A stretch of DNA of 31,807 nucleotides. Source: REBR01 sp033721915. Its GTDB lineage: Bacteria; Pseudomonadota; Gammaproteobacteria; Pseudomonadales; Oleiphilaceae. The DNA is taken from NCBI GenBank assembly GCA_033721915.1, contig JAWWAC010000034.1, positions 1 through 31,807 of the forward strand, written 5' to 3'. Shown here in pieces: positions 23,412-31,686 of this stretch. The notes beneath the pieces were generated by a model. The model saw nothing but the letters and a program-made list of their open reading frames with translations, searched no databases and was not told where the DNA came from. Within the stretch, counting starts at the first letter, position 1, and the number at the start of each line of letters is the position of its first letter. The translations under genes were made by a program, and so were the position numbers.

Positions 23412-25574
23412 TTACTCGTTATCGTTGTCGTCATTCCCATTCCCATCACCGCCATCAACCTCTGACAGGGTGAGTTCCATGGTGTTGTCCGAGCCTGCCA
23501 TCAGGCTGTTGAGGACGTCGGTAAATGGACCGCAGTTTTCCAGCGGTGGCAGGTCATAGTCACCGCTGAGCTGCCCACCTTCACGGATGGAGAAGGTCTC
23601 ACCTTCCGGTGAAGACAGGTTGAGCTCGACGGGGTCCATGGTGCGGCACTCTTCGCCCCCTGCCAGAGGCAGCTCCAGGCCGAAGAAGTTCACCGTGGCA
23701 TGGGGGACCCTGAAGTAGAGCCTTGACTGGGTAGTCAGGGTTCCATCCTCAAGAAGACCCGTGGTTTCTTCCACTTCCTCGAAAGTGATTGCCACGGTGG
23801 CGGTCAGGCGACGGAAAAACCGGGATACCCTCAGCTGACCTTCGGTGCGTTCCAGATCCAGGAAACCACTGAGCATGCCGTTGGACTCGTCAAAGTCACC
23901 GATGAGATTGCCGTTAATTGGCAGAGTGCCCTGAGACGAGCGGATAAAGGTGTCACCGTCAATACGCAGGTCCACCTGATCCGGAGGTGTCACGCTTTCT
24001 CCACTGGCGGAGAGAGGCACATCCACGACCTCGGTGTCGGGATCATCGGATGTAATGCTCAGTACAGCATTACGCTCTCCCTCCACATTGCTGGTATAGG
24101 TGACAGTCACTGTGCACGGCTCATCCCCGACCAGTGTGGTGCAGTCATTGACCTGGCTGAAGTCTTCAGCCGCATCCCCATGGATGCGGATGTCTTCAAT
24201 GGTCAAAGCAGCACCGCCAGTGTTGCTGACAACAACTGCCTCTTCCACGCTGGTACCCAGCTCAACCACACCGAAATCCACGTCTTCAGGGTTGACGCTG
24301 ATCTCGGGAGTTGCCTCAATCTCACTGGTACCTGTCACAGGCACTTCCACGACCGGGTTTTCCGGATCACCGGATTCCACCACCACAATGGCGTTGTGAG
24401 TGGCTTCGCCGTCAGCCAGGTAAGTCACTGTCATGGTGCAGGTCTCAGTGGGGGCCAGACTGTTGCAGTCGTCAGTGATCATGAAAAAGCTCGGGGCATC
24501 CCCTGCCAGGCTGATGTTCTGGATGCCAAGGCTGGCACCACCGTCGTTGCTGACAGTGATCACATCTTCCGGCGTCTGGCCGGCCTGTACCGTGCCGAAA
24601 TCCAGGCTTTCCGGATCGACCGAGATGGACGGCTGTGGCACTTCTTCACTGACACCGGTGAGAGGCACTTCCACTGTGGCTTCATCCGGATCGTTGGAGG
24701 GAATCACCAGGGTGGCTTCATGCCCGGCTTCACCCATGGCGGAGTAGGTGACCGTAGCGGTACAGCCGGTATCGGCGGACAGGCTGTCACAATCATCCAC
24801 AACGGAGAACAGGTCCGCATCGGGGCCTTGAACGCTGAGGTCACCCACCTCCAGGCCGTCACCGCCCACGTTGGCAATGGCGACTTCCTCGTCGCTGGAC
24901 ATGCCGGACTGCAACACGCCGAAGTCAACCGCATCCGGTGTGACCTCAATGTCGGGTGGATTATCGCCAACGACCTCGAAGGTATGCAGAACATTGTCCT
25001 GACCTGGCAGCTGAACACAATCGGACGTGAACTCACCGATCGGCTGTATCGCAATGCTGCCGTCTTCCTCCCGGGTAATCATATCCAGGAACAGATCGCC
25101 GACACGGATCTCTGCCTGGCCCACATCCTGCTGCTCCAGGGTGACAGAGGGGGCGGTGCCTTCTGCCGGCAACTCAAACGAACCTTCGCCTTCGGAAACA
25201 TCGGTCCGTGGCACCGTCAGCTCGACGTCTGCGGGAATATCACGGGCCACAGTCCGGACAATCGCGCTGGAAATGGCCGTGCCCTCGATCGTTGTTGCCC
25301 GTCCTACCGCAAGACCATCGCGAGCCGCTTCAGGCACGGTGGTGATGGCGGTGACGGTAAAGGGCTCGGTATCACCAACGGACTGTTCAGCGGGAATATC
25401 CGCGCTGATATCGGCCGTGATGACCTGATTACCGATAATGGGGAATGGGCACTCGTATTCCAGAACCAGATTGGCTTCCACGGCTTGAGCGGAGCCCCCT
25501 GCACTCAGCAGGGCGGCTGCAGCAATGGCCGAGCTTAGCCGATAGCGGATAGGGGTTTTGCTTCGGGTTTTCAT
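23412..25574 (-). CDS. Secreted protein: DUF6801-like domain, three choice-of-anchor-D repeats, conserved C-domain, acidic tail
   Basis: This 720-residue protein is a paralogue of the one encoded just downstream. The signal peptide ends near residue 31 (GGSAQA|VEANL). The N-domain is 32–203 (VLEYECPFPIIGNQVITADI, DLFLDMITREEDGSIAI). Three immunoglobulin-like repeats follow at 207–308, 315–417 and 423–525, each with an FG strand, an N-x-GG motif, a DC...C pair and VTY. The C-domain (532–705) shares DLPPLENCG and TMELTL with its paralogue. The last residues (EVDGGDGNGNDDNDNE) are an acidic Asp/Asn/Gly tail that the paralogue lacks and that could bind Ca2+. AAAAAGGACG before the ATG at 25574 is a good ribosome-binding site. 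It is likely exported; no transmembrane anchor or sorting motif is visible. Function unknown. Confidence 0.82.
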   Translation of the reverse strand: MKTRSKTPIRYRLSSAIAAAALLSAGGSAQAVEANLVLEYECPFPIIGNQVITADISADIPAEQSVGDTEPFTVTAITTVPEAARDGLAVGRATTIEGTAISSAIVRTVARDIPADVELTVPRTDVSEGEGSFELPAEGTAPSVTLEQQDVGQAEIRVGDLFLDMITREEDGSIAIQPIGEFTSDCVQLPGQDNVLHTFEVVGDNPPDIEVTPDAVDFGVLQSGMSSDEEVAIANVGGDGLEVGDLSVQGPDADLFSVVDDCDSLSADTGCTATVTYSAMGEAGHEATLVIPSNDPDEATVEVPLTGVSEEVPQPSISVDPESLDFGTVQAGQTPEDVITVSNDGGASLGIQNISLAGDAPSFFMITDDCNSLAPTETCTMTVTYLADGEATHNAIVVVESGDPENPVVEVPVTGTSEIEATPEISVNPEDVDFGVVELGTSVEEAVVVSNTGGAALTIEDIRIHGDAAEDFSQVNDCTTLVGDEPCTVTVTYTSNVEGERNAVLSITSDDPDTEVVDVPLSASGESVTPPDQVDLRIDGDTFIRSSQGTLPINGNLIGDFDESNGMLSGFLDLERTEGQLRVSRFFRRLTATVAITFEEVEETTGLLEDGTLTTQSRLYFRVPHATVNFFGLELPLAGGEECRTMDPVELNLSSPEGETFSIREGGQLSGDYDLPPLENCGPFTDVLNSLMAGSDNTMELTLSEVDGGDGNGNDDNDNE

Positions 25575-25634
25575 GATGCGTCCTTTTTCTGATGGGTCTG
25601 ACAGTGAGAAACGCTGCAGACTGCATCACCGGCC

Positions 25635-25679
25635 TCCTGCCGGCGATCTGCCGTTGGCTGGCGCCCATTCCCGGCAGGA
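25635..25679 (-). repeat. Stem-loop in the leader of the three-repeat secreted protein gene
   Basis: TCCTGCCGG (25635–25643) pairs with CCGGCAGGA (25671–25679), a 9-base GC-rich stem around 27 bases. It lies 61–105 bases upstream of the ATG at 25574. If transcribed it would be a 5' leader hairpin. Confidence 0.5.
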
Positions 25680-25697
25680 AACCGGCGCCATGGCGTG

Positions 25698-25741
25698 CAG
25701 CACCTGTTAAGCCCTATTGGTTAGGGATTAACCACGTGCTG
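25698..25741. repeat. Imperfect 19/20-base inverted repeat with 5-base loop
   Basis: The left arm (25698–25716) contains CAGCAC, GTTAA and CCCTA. The right arm (25722–25741) contains TAGGG, TTAAC and GTGCTG, so the arms pair over about 17 bases with two small interruptions. The loop is TTGGT. No T tract follows, so it is not an ordinary terminator. Confidence 0.75.
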
Positions 25742-26278
25742 TTCTGAAGTTTTAATCGTGAAGACGACCGGGTGTCAATGTGGAGAAGCCCTGAAGTGGT
25801 GACTAACGGATTACAGCTGTACAGGGTTTTAAACCGCTCACAAATACCGGTGTTAACCGGTTTCCCCCTGCCCGGTCAGAAATGCAGGGTGAAGGCCGGA
25901 TGATGAGCCTTGAAAGTATTCTCCGAGGGACAGGAAGCGGCGTTTTACGGGGCGCTGCCCGGACAGGGTTATCGGACAGGTTCCTGATCCCTGGGGCTGA
26001 ACCGTGGCCAGATCCCTCACGCCGTTGACAAAAAGGCTCTCAGTGTAGGGCACTCTGTGCTGCGGACATGGCCAGGCTTCGGGTCTGTCTCACGATCCGG
26101 AGTTCCATCCACTGCGACAGGCATTGAATGTGACCCGGTTCTTGTCTCTTGCATTCAACAAGCTGCAACGTAAACTGAGCGGGTTACCAATTCCGATTCC
26201 CGATCGGAGGACAAGCCGTCACCGGTTTTGCGTGCGTCCGATCCTGCCTCAAACCTGACTGTTGGAAAACTGACTCCT

Positions 26279-28348
26279 ATGACCTCAAAGCACCGGGCTC
26301 TGGTGGGTGATGTAGTAGCGTGCCTGAAGCCGATCAGTATTACGGCCACACTGGGTCTGTTCGCTACCCAGGCACTGGCCTCCCAGGACCAGAGAGACCT
26401 TGCCTTCCCCGGCTACAGTGGATTCCTGAATGTGCCTTCCGCCACCGTCCTTCATCATGGCCAGGCCAGTGTCCAGTGGTCGGACCAGGCCTATCTGTCT
26501 GGCCGTTCCGGCTTCGGGGCAGGGCGTTACGGCCATCTCAACAATGTGGCCGGCGTATTCGGGCTGTTTCCCAATATGGAACTGGGTGGCCGGCTGGTCT
26601 GGGACAAAACCCAGACCAACTGTTTCAGGGTGGGGTGCACCATCCGGGACCTCTCCGCCAATCTCAAGGTCCAGGCACCCTTGATACCCCGCGAGTGGTT
26701 CACCCTGGCCGGCGGTGCGCAGGATCTCGGCGGTGAGACCGGTGATTTTGAAGCGTTCTATGTGGTCGCAGGGAAACAGTTGGGCCCCCTGGAGCTGACC
26801 GCCGGCTATGGCCGGCCTGAAGTTCCCTCCCGCTACCTGGATGGCGCCTTTGGTGCCATCAGCTACCGCCCAGCACCCTGGGTGAACATCATTGCCGAGC
26901 ACGACAGCCAGGACGTCCGGCTGGGCCTTGGCCTGTCCACCCCGGACGACTGGCTGCCCCACAGACTCCAGATCAAGGGCAAAGTGCTGGCCTGGGACAA
27001 CATCGACGAAGGCGACACCCGCAACTTTGTCTCCATCGGCCTGTCCATGCCATTCGGCAATGCGGGATCCAGGCCACACGCTGCACAGGCATCCGCCAGG
27101 ACCGGCGCCAAGGCCCAAGCCGTTGCCGAGGTGGCGCCAAAAACGAGAACCGAAACCGATCCGGACACAGGGCCGCGCACGTCAGTCGCGTCAGAAACCA
27201 AAGTCTCGCCCCCCCCAAGGGAGTCTAATCAGGCCATCGCCGCCAGGATTGGCCAGAAGTTGGTGGACGCGGGATACGACAACGTACGCACCGCCGGCCA
27301 CGGTGACACCTTGAAGGTGTGGTGGGAAAACAATCTCTACAACCGCGATGAGCGGGTCTCCATTGACGATGTGGCACACCGGGTCCGCCAAGAGGGAGGG
27401 GCCTTTGAGCGCACCGAGCTGACCCTGCTGAACCAGGGACTGCCTGTGCTGACACAGACAATTGGGCCGGATGGCCGGATGTTGCCCGGGGAAACCGGGC
27501 TTGCGGAGTCATCCCTGTTCAACATGGACCAGACCGAATGGGACTTCAGAGGCAGCTACGCCCCCCACTGGCGGCCCCGCCTGACCCTGAGCCCTGCCAT
27601 TACCAGCGGTGTGGCCACTGAATACGGTGTGCTGGATACGTCGGTGGCCCTGAAGTCGGAGCTGGACTTCAATCTGTGGCCCGGGGCGCTGGCGGGCGCC
27701 CGATACGATGTGGAAGTCTACGAAACCGACGATTTTGACCGGGGTGGCATCTTCTTTGACAGCCGGCAGAAAACCGCACTGGTGGAGGCGGAAGTCCAGC
27801 AGACATTCAAACTGCACTCACAGCTTTACACCAGCTTCCACGCGGGCCGCTACGCCATCGACTACGACGGGGTCATCAACGAAACCCTGCTGCTCAGCCC
27901 CGGGGCACGGCACGGAATCAGCTTTCTCGGCGGCAGTTTCCAGCACAAGGATAACGACGATATTGCCCGTAACCAGATGCTTGCCCGGTACAGTTATTAC
28001 AACCCGTCACTGGACGTCCAGCTGGCTGTCCATGCCGGGCAGTTCTTCGAGGAAGACACCGGTGTGCGAGTGGGCGGTCTTTTCTGGTTCGGTGACTACG
28101 GCATCACACTGCAGTACAGAAACACGGACGCGGAGTTTGTCGGCCTGGGCTGGCTGATACCGCTCACGCCCGTGAAAGACCACCAGTGGCGCTATCTGCA
28201 GGTCAAGGGAGACGCCAACTGGGGTTACTCACTGCAGACCCGCATCAACGAAGACGCCAACAATGTCTCTTTCCGCGGTGCCAGGATCATCAACTCCATG
28301 AATCCGCTGCAGGAAACCTACCTGAACCGGGGCCGTATCGCGCGTTAA
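26279..28348 (+). CDS. yjbH: YjbH-type exopolysaccharide / outer-membrane protein
   Basis: The ATG at 26279 gives 689 residues (E. coli YjbH has about 698) and places a signal peptide at the N-terminus (ITATLGLFATQALA|SQDQ). A frame extension to 26228 would bury it. Family landmarks are GYSGFLNVPSATVLHHGQAS near the mature N-terminus, GRYGHLNNVAGVFGLFPNME, YGRPEVPSRYLDGAFGAISY and, in the second half, YSYYNPSLDVQLAVHAGQFF, VGGLFWFGDYGITLQYRN and GLGWLIPLTP. The C-terminal half is rich in alternating strands, consistent with an outer-membrane barrel. A low-complexity Ala/Thr/Pro/Arg linker at about residues 265–325 separates the halves. YjbEFGH proteins act in production of an extracellular polysaccharide. 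Partners yjbE, yjbF and yjbG are not adjacent here. Flanking genes are divergent or convergent, so it is monocistronic. Confidence 0.88.
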   Translation: MTSKHRALVGDVVACLKPISITATLGLFATQALASQDQRDLAFPGYSGFLNVPSATVLHHGQASVQWSDQAYLSGRSGFGAGRYGHLNNVAGVFGLFPNMELGGRLVWDKTQTNCFRVGCTIRDLSANLKVQAPLIPREWFTLAGGAQDLGGETGDFEAFYVVAGKQLGPLELTAGYGRPEVPSRYLDGAFGAISYRPAPWVNIIAEHDSQDVRLGLGLSTPDDWLPHRLQIKGKVLAWDNIDEGDTRNFVSIGLSMPFGNAGSRPHAAQASARTGAKAQAVAEVAPKTRTETDPDTGPRTSVASETKVSPPPRESNQAIAARIGQKLVDAGYDNVRTAGHGDTLKVWWENNLYNRDERVSIDDVAHRVRQEGGAFERTELTLLNQGLPVLTQTIGPDGRMLPGETGLAESSLFNMDQTEWDFRGSYAPHWRPRLTLSPAITSGVATEYGVLDTSVALKSELDFNLWPGALAGARYDVEVYETDDFDRGGIFFDSRQKTALVEAEVQQTFKLHSQLYTSFHAGRYAIDYDGVINETLLLSPGARHGISFLGGSFQHKDNDDIARNQMLARYSYYNPSLDVQLAVHAGQFFEEDTGVRVGGLFWFGDYGITLQYRNTDAEFVGLGWLIPLTPVKDHQWRYLQVKGDANWGYSLQTRINEDANNVSFRGARIINSMNPLQETYLNRGRIAR

Positions 28349-28613
28349 TCTCAGGGTCTGTGCCACAGGGAAAAGCCATTGGTCGCCGCCAGGAACCTTG
28401 TCCTGGTTGCGACCTTTTCGATAGGATTTCGGGCTTTCAGGGGAGCGATAGCCACGGCTTTCGTTATTGCCGCACGCCTGAGTTGCAACGGAAGACGCCC
28501 ATTCCATGACGGCATCCGGGTGGCCTTTCCAGCGACTCTCCGCTGGCCCCTTACGTTACCATCGCTATGGTCGATGGCCGCTACAGCGACGTCAGCCACC
28601 CCCGAAGCAACAG
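28349..28613. other. Intergenic stretch downstream of yjbH
   Basis: The 265 bases between the yjbH stop and the following terminator contain no frame with a ribosome-binding site. I see nothing else in it. Confidence 0.45.
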
Positions 28614-28648
28614 CAATAAAAAACCCCGCCGGTGATTCCGACGGGGTT
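28614..28648 (-). terminator. Intrinsic terminator after the lipoprotein gene
   Basis: On the minus strand AACCCCGTCGG pairs with CCGGCGGGGTT (one G–U pair) and is followed by T6. The plus-strand side has only TT, so it mainly serves the minus-strand gene. Confidence 0.88.
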
Positions 28649-28684
28649 CTCTACAGACTCAGGATTTGAAAGAGGGTGTCTCGA

Positions 28685-29578
28685 TTACTCGCTGAATCCG
28701 CCGGTTGCGCCGGTAGCGCCTGTGGCTTCCTCCGGATTCAGGGCTTCCAGTGCTTGCCTGGCTTTGCCCAGCTCCTCTTTGGCTTTTTGCAGTTTCGCGC
28801 TCAGATTGTTGGAAATTTCTGCGGCATCGATGTCATTGTCACTTGCCAACTGAACGACATTCACTGGCTGACCTGAATCCACCAGAACACCGACATCCCT
28901 CGAGATAGGAGAGACTTTTTCCGTGACTTCTGTAATGAGAATGCGATTAAGAGCAGCCTGATTGTTCGGATCAGAGGCTTCAATGGAGTTGGCTTTCACA
29001 ATCGCGCGGTTTGTCTTGACGATCTGATTCACCACACTGGAAACATGCCCGACTTTCCGAGCTTCTGACAGGAATGAAGCGTTAGCGACATAGTCATCAT
29101 TGAGCGGATCCAACGTTTGGATTGCAAGCGACGCTTTTACAGAGTTAATAGCATCGTTATAAGCGCGAACGACCCCATCGCCATTGGCCAGGTTTGTATT
29201 AAATTGGTTATCTACCAGCGTTGTAATGGGAGAGACGATTTTAGACCCTGCCGGGGCAGACAGAAGGTCGTCGCTGCTGGACTGGTCGACCAACGTTGGC
29301 GCAATGTTATTAGTGGAGCTGAGTGTGTATGCACCGCGAGCACCTGTGGTGGTTTGAATTTCATTGAGGTTACAAGCGAAATCGAAATTAGCGTCGACAC
29401 AAACCCTGGCACCGACAAGGTAGTCATTCATGGCCTGACCGCTGACGACACCGGGTTGCTCCTGTGGGCCACCGGGCGTGCCAACTGCGGGGGAAGGTTC
29501 ACTGCTGTTGCCGGAGCAGCCGGTAAAAGCGAGAGTGGCCGACAGGGCAATGCAGCCTGCGAAAAACTTCTTATTCAT
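28685..29578 (-). CDS. Putative lipoprotein with a carboxypeptidase/SdrD-like N-domain, unknown function
   Basis: The product is 297 residues. A lipoprotein signal (FFAGCIALSATLAFTGC) places the lipidated cysteine at C21. A Pro/Gly/Ser-rich linker follows (SGNSSEPSPAVGTPGGPQEQ). Residues about 45–90 read VSGQAMNDYLVGARVCVDAN, then FDFACNLNE, then GARGAYTLS. This is the V-G-A-x-V-C-x-D-x-N-x-D-x-x-C pattern of SdrD/carboxypeptidase-like beta domains found in many surface lipoproteins; the cysteine pair and acidic residues suggest a disulfide and perhaps Ca2+ binding. The remainder is helical and Asn/Ala-rich, and ends with a coiled-coil-like LQKAKEELGKARQALEAL and a short GATGATGG collagen-like tail. 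Codon use is visibly AT-richer than its neighbours, hinting at transfer or relaxed selection. Start supported by AAGGAC upstream. Confidence 0.78.
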   Translation of the reverse strand: MNKKFFAGCIALSATLAFTGCSGNSSEPSPAVGTPGGPQEQPGVVSGQAMNDYLVGARVCVDANFDFACNLNEIQTTTGARGAYTLSSTNNIAPTLVDQSSSDDLLSAPAGSKIVSPITTLVDNQFNTNLANGDGVVRAYNDAINSVKASLAIQTLDPLNDDYVANASFLSEARKVGHVSSVVNQIVKTNRAIVKANSIEASDPNNQAALNRILITEVTEKVSPISRDVGVLVDSGQPVNVVQLASDNDIDAAEISNNLSAKLQKAKEELGKARQALEALNPEEATGATGATGGFSE

Positions 29579-30012
29579 AACAATGCGTCCTTTTATAACA
29601 AAATTTCCGCGAATTGGGCGTCCGAAGGTACTTAGAATGCAGCGAGCGACGGTGCATTAAGTCTGCGAAAATACTAGCAGCAAAAAAACAAATTGAACAC
29701 CAGGAGCCCCCCGCGAAGCAAAAATATCCCTGAAAAAAAGCGCCAAAACATTAATAAAATGTAATTTATGGCGGTGATGGCGTTAACCGGACCTCTTTTC
29801 TGCGGTTCGCGATTACTGCAGTTGCCCACGCCATTGTTGGAGCGAACAGGGTTTCAAGGCGGCTTGCTCTTCTGTTACCACAAGGGGCATCACACATGTG
29901 GCATCCTGATGTTCCAGTCAGACACCACGAGGGCGTGATTGGCAATCAGGCGTGCCTGTCGGTGTATGGTCGGGACCGGACATCTGTTGCTGCATCAATT
30001 AAGGAGGATCCC
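29579..30012. other. Divergent AT-rich intergenic region between the lipoprotein and the ATPase gene
   Basis: The 434 bases are AT-rich at 29580–29780. On the minus strand TGCTAGTAT (29679–29671) is a possible extended -10 promoter for the lipoprotein, with a T-tract just upstream. The plus-strand frame continues from 29896 but lacks a ribosome-binding site there, so that part is taken as leader. Confidence 0.4.
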
Positions 30013-31686
30013 GTGACAGCCCCAGCCGATACTCTGGCCAGACAGCTGGAACAACTGGAAGGACGTGGCTACAAAGCCTATAAAGGCATCGCCGGCACCT
30101 ACCCGTTCCCCGGCTTTACGCTCTTGATCGATCACGTTCAGGCGGACCCTTTTGCCGCGCCTTCCCGTTTTCGCGCAATTGTTCCAGCGGCCACGGCACA
30201 GCTTCCGAATGGGGTATTCCGCTCCCATGCCCGCCAGCGGAGTGCCCGGGATTTTATCGCCCGGGCATTCCGGCAGGCCGCTGGGGGCGAGCCCGCAGTG
30301 CGCATCGACGCCGGAGCTCAGACCGTACTGGAACGCACGGCGGTGCTGCTGGATCAGGGGGATGTGGAACTGCGCTTTACCGTGGCGCTGCCCGGAAGAG
30401 GGCGGAGCATACTCGGGCACCGGGCCAGAAAACTGATCTGTCAGCAACTGCCTGAGATGGTCATGGCCGCCGCCACCGGCAAAGCCCTGGACACGGAGGC
30501 GCTGGAGCGGCATATGGCCGTCGTGGAGGATCAGGTGGCATTGCGGGAGGCCCTCTCACAGCAGGGGCTGGTGGCCTTTGTGGCCAACGACGCCATGCTG
30601 GCACGGCGCTCCGGTGTGGACGACCGGCCACTGACGCAGGGCATCCCCTTTCACTCACCCGCCTCACTGCAGGTCAGCCTCGAGGCCCCCAATGGCGGCC
30701 GCTACGAGGGCATGGGCATCCCCAAAGGCATCACACTGATGGTCGGCGGCGGCTTCCATGGCAAGTCCACACTCCTGAGTGCCGTGGCAGTGGGGGTGTA
30801 CGACCATATCCCCGGCGATGGCCGTGAGGGCATTGTTACCGACCCGGACGCCATGAAAATCCGCGCCGAGGACAGCCGCGCCGTCCACCGGGTGGACCTG
30901 TCCCCCTACATCAACCATCTGCCCTACGGCAAAGCCACGGACGCCTTCTCCACCGAGCTGGCCTCCGGCTCCACCAGCCAGGCCGCCGCCCTGCAGGAGG
31001 CCCTGGAAGCCGGCTCCCGCACACTGCTGGTGGACGAGGACACCTCCGCCAGCAACTTCATGATCCGCGACCAGCGCATGCAGGCGCTGGTGAACAAGAG
31101 CCAGGAGCCCATCACCCCGCTGGTGGACCGGATACGCCAGCTGCGGGACGAATTGTCGGTATCGGTACTGCTGGTGATGGGCGGCTCGGGGGATTACTTT
31201 GACTGCGCCGACACCGTCATCCAGTTGCAGGCATACCAGCCACTGGATGTTACTGCAGAAGCCCACCGCATCGCCGCCGAACACACCACAGGCCGGGTCG
31301 AAGAAGCCCTGGACCCCCTGAGTCTGCCCGTCACCAGGGCCCTGAAGGGCCGCAAACTCAACCCGGAGGTCAAACCCGGCAAACGCAAGATCCAGGCAAG
31401 AGGCGAGGATACCCTGATTTTTGGCCGTCAGGACGTGGACCTGAGGGCCGTTGAGCAGATTGCCGACCCGTCACAGATCCGCACCATCGGCCAACTGATG
31501 GTCCTCATGGCCAGAGAGACCGGTCAGATCCCGTCACCACCGGACTGCCTGCGCCAGCGACTCAACAGCGACCTGTGGCGCACCCTCACGGACCGCCCCA
31601 TGGGCGACCTGGCCATGCCACGGGTTACCGAAGTCATGGCCACTCTCAACCGCCTGCGGGCCAACCCCTTTGCCGGCGGGGATTAA
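30013..31686 (+). CDS. ABC-class P-loop ATPase (PF09818-type)
   Basis: The GTG at 30013 has a consensus AAGGAGG at 8 bases and gives 557 residues; the longer frame from 29896 lacks such a site. The N-terminal half (about 1–235) is the family-specific region (GRGYKAYKGIAGTYPFPGFT, HSPASLQVSLEAPNGG). Walker A is GGGFHGKST (about 255–263), followed by an ABC-signature-like ASGSTSQAAALQEALEAGS and Walker B RTLLVDEDTSASNFM (about 340–355), with H/D residues near LLVMGGSGDYFDCADTV. This is the 'predicted ATPase of the ABC class' family. A trypanosome relative (MRB1590) binds RNA, so a nucleic-acid role is conceivable. It has no transmembrane segment and no transporter partner nearby, so it is probably not a transporter. 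Biological role unknown. Confidence 0.9.
   Translation: MTAPADTLARQLEQLEGRGYKAYKGIAGTYPFPGFTLLIDHVQADPFAAPSRFRAIVPAATAQLPNGVFRSHARQRSARDFIARAFRQAAGGEPAVRIDAGAQTVLERTAVLLDQGDVELRFTVALPGRGRSILGHRARKLICQQLPEMVMAAATGKALDTEALERHMAVVEDQVALREALSQQGLVAFVANDAMLARRSGVDDRPLTQGIPFHSPASLQVSLEAPNGGRYEGMGIPKGITLMVGGGFHGKSTLLSAVAVGVYDHIPGDGREGIVTDPDAMKIRAEDSRAVHRVDLSPYINHLPYGKATDAFSTELASGSTSQAAALQEALEAGSRTLLVDEDTSASNFMIRDQRMQALVNKSQEPITPLVDRIRQLRDELSVSVLLVMGGSGDYFDCADTVIQLQAYQPLDVTAEAHRIAAEHTTGRVEEALDPLSLPVTRALKGRKLNPEVKPGKRKIQARGEDTLIFGRQDVDLRAVEQIADPSQIRTIGQLMVLMARETGQIPSPPDCLRQRLNSDLWRTLTDRPMGDLAMPRVTEVMATLNRLRANPFAGGD

Larger units (their letters stand above)
25575..26278. other. Long divergent intergenic region with inverted repeats
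   Basis: About 700 bases between the three-repeat secreted protein (minus) and yjbH (plus). No gene is supportable. It contains a 9-base stem with a 27-base loop (25635–25679), a 44-base inverted repeat (25698–25741), an ACCGGTGTTAACCGGT palindromic patch near 25846–25861, and a TTGAATG...CATTCAA pair near 26124–26158. It is a likely control region for both flanking genes. Confidence 0.5.

Noticed and set aside
24180..25538. 452-codon plus-strand frame opposite the three-repeat secreted protein
   Set aside because: It is antisense to a gene with a signal peptide and repeated domains. Its repetitive look mirrors the sense repeats, and it has no start-site support.
29896..30012. 39-codon N-terminal extension of the ABC-class ATPase
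   Set aside because: No ribosome-binding site at 29896, while the GTG at 30013 has a consensus AAGGAGG and fits the family N-terminus.
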